This document shows, piece after piece, positions 1 through 6,500 of a DNA stretch of 8,490 nt. Numbering within the stretch: position 1 is the first letter of the stretch; every line of letters starts with the position of its first letter. The stretch is from Gammaproteobacteria bacterium (lineage in GTDB: Bacteria > Pseudomonadota > Gammaproteobacteria > Steroidobacterales > Rariloculaceae): NCBI GenBank assembly GCA_016927175.1, contig JAFGNC010000342.1:1-8490 (forward strand), given 5' to 3'. A model generated the notes under the pieces. The model saw nothing but the letters and a program-made list of their open reading frames with translations, was not told the origin of the DNA and did no database searches. The position numbers were made by a program, and so were the translations under genes.

Positions 1-171
1 ATCCCGCGGCGTCAGCTTTAGCCCGCGCTGTGCGGCTCTGCCGACGAGCTGCAGCGCCAGGATGGAGTCGCCGCCGAGCTCGAAAAAGTTGTCGCGGATG
101 CCGACTTCCGGCACCTCCAGCACCTCGGCCCACAGCGCGGCGAGCGCGCCCTCGACTCCATCCGCCGGCGG
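1..171 (-). other. Carrier (T) domain of the NRPS, truncated by window
   Basis: DNFFELGGDSILALQLVG with the attachment Ser1119 at bases 66-64. The GGDSI variant is common in carriers directly followed by an E domain, which would lie left of the window. Confidence 0.93.
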
Positions 172-3100
172 CACGTGCCGCGCGGCGGGCTCCGCGGCCC
201 GCGCGTCGAGCTCCGCCAGGCGCCGGCGGTCGAGCTTGCCGTTCGGCGCACGCGGCAGAGCGTCCACGCGAAACCACAGCGCCGGCAGCATGTGCTCCGG
301 CAGCCGCGCGCGCGCAAACTCGCGCAGCTCCGCGTCGCTGCCCGGCGCGTCGGCGCGCTCCGCGCCGTCGCCGCTGCGCTCGGCAGCGCGCTCGGTGTCG
401 CCCCGTGCCTCCGCGAGCGCGAGAGCGGCCCGCGAATCCGCACGCGCGAGATCGCCAGGCGCCTCCGCGCGCTCGACGTCGCGAACCGGATCCGCGGCCT
501 CGTGGCCGCCGCGCGCACTCGCCCGCGCGACGACGTAGGCCGCGAGCCGCGGCCGGCCGGCGCCGTCGGGACGGATCGCGGCCGCGCTCTCGACGACGGC
601 CGGATGCGCGTTCAGGCAGGCCTCGATCTCGCCGAGCTCGATCCGGAAGCCGCGCAGCTTGACCTGCTCGTCGAGGCGTCCGGCGTGCTCCAGCAGCCCG
701 TCGCCGTCGAAGCGCGCGAGGTCGCCGGTGCGATACAGCCGGCCGCCGCCGGGTCGGTCGAACGGGTCGGGCACGAACCTCTCCGCGGTCAGCTCCGGGC
801 GGCCGATGTAGCCGCGCGCGAGGCCCGCGCCGCCGATGCAAAGCTCCCCGGCCGCGCCGGCCGGCATCGGCTCGAGGTCGGGTCCGAGCACGTATGCACG
901 AGCGTTGGCGATCGGCCTGCCGATCGGAACCGTTCCGGGCGGCGCACCCGCGCGTTCGACCGAAGAAATCTCCGCGACGGTTCCGCTGCTCGGAAGCGGG
1001 CGTCGGCAGCGCCAGCTCGTCGCATCGATCGCCGCCTCGGTCGGGCCGTACAGGTTGTACAGGTCCGCGGCCAGATGCGCATGAGCGCGGTCCTTGAGCT
1101 CCGGGTCGAGCGCCTCGCCCGCGGAGATCACGGCGCGCAGGCTGTCGCACTGCGCGATTCGAGGCTCGGCGAGCAGAAACCGGAGCAGAGTCGGCACGGA
1201 TTGGTAGACGGTGATCCGGCGCTCCGCGATCGTCCCCGCCAGATAACTCGGGTCCCGGTGGCCGCCCGGATCGGCGATCACGAGCCGCGCGCCGGAAGAC
1301 AACGCGCCGAAGACCTCGTTGATCGACGCGTCGAAGCTCGACGGCGTCTTCAGCAGCCAACGGTCCTCGGCCGACAGGCGGAGCTCGCGGGCGAGCCACT
1401 GCATGTGGTTGCAGATCGCGCCGTGCGTGACGACGACGCCTTTCGGCTCGCCGGTGGAGCCGGACGTGTAGATGACGTAGGCGGCGTTGTCCGCTCCGGG
1501 CCGCCCGTCGTCGCCCCGCTGCGCCCCGGCGCCGCGTGCGGCGATGCGGGCGGCGCCGGCGGCGCGCGTCGTCTCGGAGCCGGGCCGGTGGTTTCCGGGT
1601 GCGGCGGTGTCGCCGGAACCGACCTCGAGCAGGATCGGCGCGTCGTCGCCGACCACGTCAAAGCCGCGCGCGGCGCCGCCGATCCCGTCGTCGGGGCCGA
1701 GCCGCCGCGCCGTATCGCGGCGCGCGACCAGCGCGGCGACCGCGGCGTCGCCGAGCATGTAGCGCAGCCGCGCGACGGGATAGTCCGGGTCGAGCGGCAG
1801 CCAGGCCGCGCCCGCTTTCAGCACGGCCAGGATGGCGACGATCAGATCGGGCGAGCGCTCGAGGCAGATGCCGACCCGCGCCTCCGGCCCGACGCCGGCG
1901 TAGCGCAACCGTTCCGCGAGCCGGCTCGAGCGCAGCTCGAGCTCGCCGTAGCTGATCTGGTCCGTGCCGTGCTCGAGCGCGATCGCGTCGGGCGCGTGTC
2001 GGGCATGCCGCTCGAACGGCGCGTCGAGCCTGACGTCGGCCGGCACGTCGGCGTCCGCGCCCCGGCCGTGCACAAGGATCCTGCGGCGCTCCGCATCGTC
2101 GAGCGCAGTCACGTCGCCGACGCGCTGCTGCGTGACGACGCCGTCGAGAGCGCGTACGAGACCTTCGAGCGCGCGCCGCGCGGCCGGCGCATCGTACCGT
2201 GTCTCGTCGAAAGTCAGGGTCAGGTCGAGCCGATCGGCGGCGGGCTCGACCACGAGGGTCAGCGGGTAGCCCGTCGCAGTCGGCACGTGCCGGGCGTCGC
2301 GGATCTCGGCGAGACCCCGACTGCCGCTCAGCCGCACGCCCATCGACGGATTCTCGAACACGACGATCGAGTCGAACAGGCGGGCGCCCTTCGGCACGCT
2401 CGACCAGCCCTGGATTTTCGACAGCGGCGCGTGCTCGAAACGGCGCGCCTCGACCTGCCGGTCCTGGAGCCGGTGCAGCCAGTCGATCAGCGGGCGATCC
2501 GGCTGCACCTGCACGCGGACCGGCAACGTGTTGATGAACATGCCGATCATCGCGTCGGATCCGGCGAGCTCGGCCGGCCGCCCCGACGCGACCGCGCCGA
2601 AGACGACGTCACGCTGGCCGCTGTAACGGCAGAGCAGGATCGCCCAGGCCGCCTGGATCAGCGTGTTCAGCGTGAGCCGCCGGCTGCGCGCGAAATCGTG
2701 CAGGCGGGCGGCGGTCTCGGCCGGGACCCGAATGCGCTCGACGGGCGATGCGCCCGCCGCTTGCGACGGCCGCGGGCGCCCGAGGTCGACCAGCACAGGA
2801 GTCGTGAAACCGGCGAGCGCCTCGCGCCAGTGCGCTTCCGCCTCGGCCGGCGCCTTCTGCTGCAGCCAGGCGATGTAATCGCGATACGGTCTTCGCGTCT
2901 CGAGCTGCGGCTCGCGTCCCGCTGACGCAGCCTCGTAGATCTCGATCAGCTCGGCGAGCAACAGACCCACGGACCAGCCGTCGAGCAACAGGTGATGGTA
3001 GGCCCACAGAAACTCGTATTCGTCGTCCTTCGTGCGGATCAGCGACAGGCGAAGGAGCGGCGGCCGCGACAGGTCGAAGCCGCCGTCGTTCCATTCCGCG

Positions 3101-3414
3101 AGCGAGCGCTCCGCGAGCGCCGCCGCTTCGGCCGGGTCGAGGCCGCGGCAGTCGTGCCGGTCGAGCGTGATGTCCACCCGGCTCAGCACGGCCTGCAGCG
3201 GAGTGTCGAGGTTCTCCCACAGGAAGGCGGAGCGAAGCGCGGCATGCCGGCGCACGAGCGTCTGCCACGCTCGCTCGAACGCGTCGGCGTCGAGCGCACC
3301 CGTCACGCAGTACCTGAGCCGCTCGACGTACAGCCGCGCATCGGGCGAGCAGGCATCGTGGAACAGCATGCCTTCCTGCGCCGGCGACAGCGGATAGATG
3401 TCTTCGATTTCCAC
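1..3414 (-). CDS. Nonribosomal peptide synthetase, 3' partial: C-A-T
   Basis: Multidomain NRPS that continues past the left edge; the frame is open with no stop from 3420 to 1 (1,140 codons). Residues are numbered from GTG 3420. The C domain (~4-435) has SPAQEGMLF, RHAALRSAF and HHLLLDG (H142, H143, D147). The A domain (~463-1072) has YTSGSTGEPK (651-660), FDASINE (696-702), NLYGPTEAAI, YRTGDL, a GRLDEQVKLRG-type A8, LPEHMLP and NGK (K1062). The T domain has LGGDSI with Ser1119. The protein activates one amino acid and condenses it with the acyl chain from the upstream PKS. Two in-frame GTGs fit the start: 3420, three bases from an AAGGGG, and 3414, nine bases away and better spaced, so 3414 is chosen. 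The frame is also open upstream to a stop at 3786-3784 but contains no ATG, GTG or TTG there. Two Ala/Arg/Asp-rich inserts interrupt the A domain. A GGDS-type carrier suggests an E domain beyond the window. Confidence 0.96.
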   Translation of the reverse strand, partial: MEIEDIYPLSPAQEGMLFHDACSPDARLYVERLRYCVTGALDADAFERAWQTLVRRHAALRSAFLWENLDTPLQAVLSRVDITLDRHDCRGLDPAEAAALAERSLAEWNDGGFDLSRPPLLRLSLIRTKDDEYEFLWAYHHLLLDGWSVGLLLAELIEIYEAASAGREPQLETRRPYRDYIAWLQQKAPAEAEAHWREALAGFTTPVLVDLGRPRPSQAAGASPVERIRVPAETAARLHDFARSRRLTLNTLIQAAWAILLCRYSGQRDVVFGAVASGRPAELAGSDAMIGMFINTLPVRVQVQPDRPLIDWLHRLQDRQVEARRFEHAPLSKIQGWSSVPKGARLFDSIVVFENPSMGVRLSGSRGLAEIRDARHVPTATGYPLTLVVEPAADRLDLTLTFDETRYDAPAARRALEGLVRALDGVVTQQRVGDVTALDDAERRRILVHGRGADADVPADVRLDAPFERHARHAPDAIALEHGTDQISYGELELRSSRLAERLRYAGVGPEARVGICLERSPDLIVAILAVLKAGAAWLPLDPDYPVARLRYMLGDAAVAALVARRDTARRLGPDDGIGGAARGFDVVGDDAPILLEVGSGDTAAPGNHRPGSETTRAAGAARIAARGAGAQRGDDGRPGADNAAYVIYTSGSTGEPKGVVVTHGAICNHMQWLARELRLSAEDRWLLKTPSSFDASINEVFGALSSGARLVIADPGGHRDPSYLAGTIAERRITVYQSVPTLLRFLLAEPRIAQCDSLRAVISAGEALDPELKDRAHAHLAADLYNLYGPTEAAIDATSWRCRRPLPSSGTVAEISSVERAGAPPGTVPIGRPIANARAYVLGPDLEPMPAGAAGELCIGGAGLARGYIGRPELTAERFVPDPFDRPGGGRLYRTGDLARFDGDGLLEHAGRLDEQVKLRGFRIELGEIEACLNAHPAVVESAAAIRPDGAGRPRLAAYVVARASARGGHEAADPVRDVERAEAPGDLARADSRAALALAEARGDTERAAERSGDGAERADAPGSDAELREFARARLPEHMLPALWFRVDALPRAPNGKLDRRRLAELDARAAEPAARHVPPADGVEGALAALWAEVLEVPEVGIRDNFFELGGDSILALQLVGRAAQRGLKLTPRD
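325..528 (-). other. Low-complexity insert between A8 and A9 of the A domain
   Basis: Residues ~965-1032 are an Ala/Arg/Asp/Glu-rich stretch between RPRLAAYVV and LREFARARLPEHMLP, where most A domains have under ten to fifteen residues. This subdomain boundary is where embedded methyltransferase domains are known to sit in some NRPSs, but no SAM-binding glycine motif is visible and 65-70 residues is far too short for one. Confidence 0.7.
1486..1632 (-). other. Low-complexity insert before the A3 motif of the A domain
   Basis: Residues ~597-645 of the NRPS are rich in Gly, Ala, Arg and Asp and lie between the ILLEV strand and AAYVIYTSGSTG. This is roughly twice the usual distance in A domains. 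The stretch is in frame and without motifs, so it is probably a flexible surface loop. Confidence 0.65.
2116..3411 (-). other. Condensation domain, DCL-like
   Basis: The intact HHLLLDGWS motif (142-150) supports catalysis of amide formation. The N-terminal IYPLSPAQEGMLFH and the later MIGMFINTLPVRV are the forms seen in DCL domains, which normally accept a D-residue from an upstream E domain; LCL domains usually read LSxAQxRLWFL. Here the upstream E domain is dead and the donor should be a polyketide, so the DCL-like sequence probably reflects ancestry or domain pairing. Confidence 0.88.
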
Positions 3415-3423
3415 GTGCACTAT

Positions 3424-3429
3424 CCCCTT
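3424..3429 (-). promoter_or_regulatory. Probable ribosome binding site of the NRPS gene
   Basis: AAGGGG on the minus strand, a near match to the Shine-Dalgarno consensus. It lies nine bases before GTG 3414 and only three before GTG 3420, which favours 3414 as the start. Confidence 0.55.
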
Positions 3430-3449
3430 CGGTACTCGCCGTTCGGCCC

Positions 3450-3539
3450 CGGCTGCTTCGTCGACAGGGGCTGCTTCGTCGACACGGGCTGCTTCGTCGA
3501 CACGGGCTGCCTCGTCGGCCCCGGCTGCTTCGTGGACAC
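3450..3539 (-). repeat. 18-bp tandem repeat, five units, between PKS and NRPS
   Basis: On the minus strand the unit GTGTCGACGAAGCAGCCC occurs twice exactly and three times with a few changes, head to tail. The period is a multiple of three, so copy-number change would not alter frame. In the NRPS frame it reads as repeats of V-D-E-A-A-R; in a third frame it reads V-S-T-K-Q-P. It lies after the PKS stop and before the best NRPS start codons. Confidence 0.95.
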
Positions 3540-3553
3540 GGTCCGCTTCATCG

Positions 3554-6500
3554 TCAGGACTGCCGCTGGCCCACCAGTTGCGAGGCGATGCGATCGAGCT
3601 GAGCCTGACTGACCTTCGCCATCGGGAAGTCCGACGGCGTGTAGACGCCGGCCTCGGCGCCGGCGCAGTGCCTCGCCAGCGTCTGCAGACGCTCGAGGAA
3701 CCGGCGCGCAGCGCAATCGACCGGCTCGGCGCCGCGCCCGGTCCGAAGCCGCCGCCATTCGACGCGCAGCTCGCCGTCGCGGATCACGGCGAGCACGTCG
3801 AGGGCGGCGGCCGCCGCGCCGTGCGCGCCGCTTCCCGCAACAGCGTCGAAATCGATCAGCGTGAAGGTCTGCGAGCTCGCGAGCGGCTCGCCGATCGGAC
3901 CGACGTATCTGCACGTCGCGTCGACGCGCGGCGCGTCGACGACCGCGGCGTCTTCGCGGCCGCGTGCATGGCGGGCGGCGCCCCAGCCGAGACCGCCGCG
4001 CGGAACGGCACGCAGCTGCTCCTTGATCGATGTCAGGCTCGCGCCCGCATCCTCGAGCGGGTTCGCGCGAAGCACGATCGGGAAGCTCGGGCTCAACGGG
4101 CCGACGGTGCGGGCCGGCTGCTCGTGATGCGCCGGCTCGTGGCGGCGCTCGCGGATCTCGATCGTCACGCCGCGCGTATCGGTCATTCCCGCATCGGTCT
4201 TTCCCGCGTCGGTCTTTCCCGCGTCGGCACCGAGTCCGTCGCGGCCGGTCGCGACGTCGTCCGCGGCGCCGCCCCGCCGATCGCCATCGGCTCCGGCGCG
4301 GGACTCGGTGCCGGCGCCCGCGCCGGCGAGCGTTGCCGCCAGCGCCGCGACGATGATGTCGCCCGCCGCCATCCGGAACCGCCGCGGCCCGTCGTTCAGC
4401 AGTGCCGCGGTGTCGGCGGCGCCCAGGGTCACCCGCGCGGAATCCGGATGCGAAGACACAGCGTCCCGTTTCGGACCGCGGGTTCCGTCGCCGTCGGCCG
4501 CCGGCTCCGGTCGCGGCGCACCGGCAAGGTTCTCGCGCCACCAGCCGAGGTCCCGCTCGAGCTGATCCGACGAAGCGTATTCGGCAGCCGAGTCGGCCCA
4601 CTCGCTGAACGAAACGGCGGCGTCCGGTAACCGCACGGGCTCGCCGCGCGTCAGCTGATCGCACACCGTCTCCAGATCCGACAGCAGAATCGACCAGGAC
4701 GCGTCGTCGACGAACAGGTCGTCGGTGACGATCAGGAGCCGGCCGAAGTCCGATCGCTGCTCGACGAACAGGACGCGCAGGAGCGGGCCGGCCGCGGGAT
4801 CGACAGCGTCGAGCGCCTGTCGCCGCAGCCGGCTCAGCGCTTCGCCCTGCGCGCCGGCGGGCAGCGCCGACAGGTCCGCGTGCGCGAACGGGGAGGGCCC
4901 TGTATCGGCCGCGCAGCGCTGCAGCCAGCCGTTGTCGGTCCGCTCGACCCGCAGCCGCAGCGCGTCGTGGTGCAGCGGCAGCTGCGCGGCGGCCCGTGCC
5001 AGCAGCGCCGGCTCGACGCGGCGGCGCAGGTCGAGCAGCGCCGAGCGCGTGCGCCGCTCGGCGCCGTCCGAACGGCGCTCGAGGCGCTGCAACTGAGGCG
5101 GCGACAGCGGCACGTGACCGCGCGCCGCGGACGGCGCCCCGCCGCCCTGTTGCGCGCCGTCGAGCGCGGCGGCGAGCTCGCGGATGGTCTGATTCCCGAA
5201 CAGCTGCTGCGGAGACAGCTTCAGGTCCTTCTTCTTCGCCTGCGCGACCAGCTGGATGCCGACGACGGAGTCGCCGCCGAGGTCGAAGAAGTTGTCGTCG
5301 ATGCCGATCGGCTCGATGCCGAGCGTCCGCTCCCAGATCTCGGCGAGCGCGGCCTCGACCGGACCGCGCGGCGCGACGTACTCGGTCGGCAGGTCGGGCC
5401 GCGCGTGCTTCTCCTCCGCGGGCGATGCGGAGTCCTCGGCCGCGTCGTCGATCGCCTCCTGCCGCAGCCGGTCCGCGTGCTCTATCGCCGCCGCCAGATC
5501 GTTCGGCGAGACGACGATCTGCGCCGCCGTCGTCGTCGCGAGGATGCGCCGAAACGCGTCGACGCCTTCCGCCGGACTCAACGTCCCGGCGACGGGCTCA
5601 TCGGCGCGGGACGCGACGGCTGCTTCGACGCGCCGCGGCGCGGCCGGCCCGCGGCTCCGCATCGCCGCCGACTTGATCGCTTCGCCTGCGTCCCGCACGC
5701 GCTTCTGGCTGAACTCGTCGACGCCGACCAGCTCGACGCCGTGCTCGTCCATCAGCGCCACATCGAAGGTAATGGTCTCGAGCAGGGGATCGCCGCTCGG
5801 CTTGTACTTAGCGTACACATAGATCTTCGGCGTCAGCGGCCGCCTGATCCGGATCGCCCGGTAACCCATCGGCAGGTGCAGTCCGTCGAACGCGAGGAAG
5901 ACCTTCGCCGTGAAGTTCGCGCGGTCGAGCAGGGCAGGGTGCAGCTCGTAGACTGCGACGTCGTCGGCGAACTGCGGCGGCAGCTCGAGCAGCGCGACGA
6001 GCTCGTCCCGTCCGAGCCAGACCTTCTTCATGCTGAGCCAGCGCGGCCCGAGATCCTCGTAGGTTACGATCGGGTCGTCGGCCGCGATGACTCTGTGCTC
6101 GACATTGCAGCGGCGGATCAGCGCGTCGACGTCGCGCCGCGGCGCGTCCTGCGGCGGCAGCGTCCGCGCGCGTCCCATCACATGGTCCTGCCACGTCTCA
6201 CGGCCGCCGACGACGGTGCGGCTCCGGATCCTGAAGTCGAGCTCGGGGCCTGCGCCTTCGAGCACGACGCGGACTTCCTGCGGCTCGTCCTCGCGCACCG
6301 GCAGCACGTTCAGGAAATAGACGTCACTGAACTCGAGCGCGGCGTGCGGATCACGCGTGCGCATCGCGGCGCGCACCATCTCCAGATACGCCGTGCCCGG
6401 CACGACCGGCTGGCGCGCGATGCGGTGATCGTCGAGCACCCACTGACTCGCGACGTCGAGCACCGACGCGAAGACCTCGCGGTCCGCCGTCTTCTCGATC

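Larger units (their letters stand above)
205..2034 (-). other. Adenylation domain, substrate unassigned
   Basis: All core motifs A2-A10 are recognizable, including the P-loop YTSGSTGEPKG and the C-terminal lysine in NGKLDR. Aligning by eye to the GrsA pocket gives D697, A698, N701, Q740, I765, A767, L790, I798, D799 and K1062 (DANQIALID-K). The leading Asp indicates an alpha-amino acid. The remainder matches no specificity I can name securely; Q, L and I at the fourth, seventh and eighth places recall glycine or glutamine codes, but the match is partial. Confidence 0.9.
3421..3553 (-). other. PKS-NRPS intergenic spacer
   Basis: 133 bases between the PKS stop and the first GTG of the NRPS frame. 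Most of it is the 18-bp repeat array. A 43-codon ATG-started frame (3551 to a TAG at 3420) spans it and overlaps the first GTG by one base. I do not call it a gene, because it has no visible ribosome binding site and its composition follows from the repeats. No terminator hairpin or promoter was recognized, so the two synthase genes are probably co-transcribed. Confidence 0.75.

Noticed and set aside
175..2925. 916-codon open frame on the plus strand
   Set aside because: It is antisense to the NRPS, whose domains run unbroken through the same bases. Its translation is rich in Arg, Ala and Asp with no recognizable domain; such frames arise from strong GC bias opposite real genes.
3420..3551. 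43-codon ORF made of V-S-T-K-Q-P repeats starting two bases after the PKS stop
   Set aside because: No ribosome binding site is seen, and its sequence is simply the 18-bp array read in another frame. The position is suggestive of translational coupling, but there is no evidence for a product.
3545..3565. Programmed +1 frameshift at the PKS stop (TCC TGA C)
   Set aside because: The UGA C context recalls the prfB site, but the P-site codon UCC re-pairs poorly after a +1 slip and no upstream stimulator is clear. Kept only as one option under the split-junction finding.
4179..4223. Possible CRISPR or short direct-repeat array
   Set aside because: Units are contiguous with no spacers and are in frame with the PKS; this is a coding minisatellite.
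3398..4630. 410-codon plus-strand frame across the spacer and PKS 3' end
   Set aside because: Antisense to the PKS frame and the spacer; low-complexity Ala/Arg/Ser content and repeat-derived N-terminus.
3420..4664. 414-codon minus-strand frame overlapping the PKS 3' end
   Set aside because: Arg-rich translation in an alternative frame of the E-type domain. The PKS frame carries all the motifs there.
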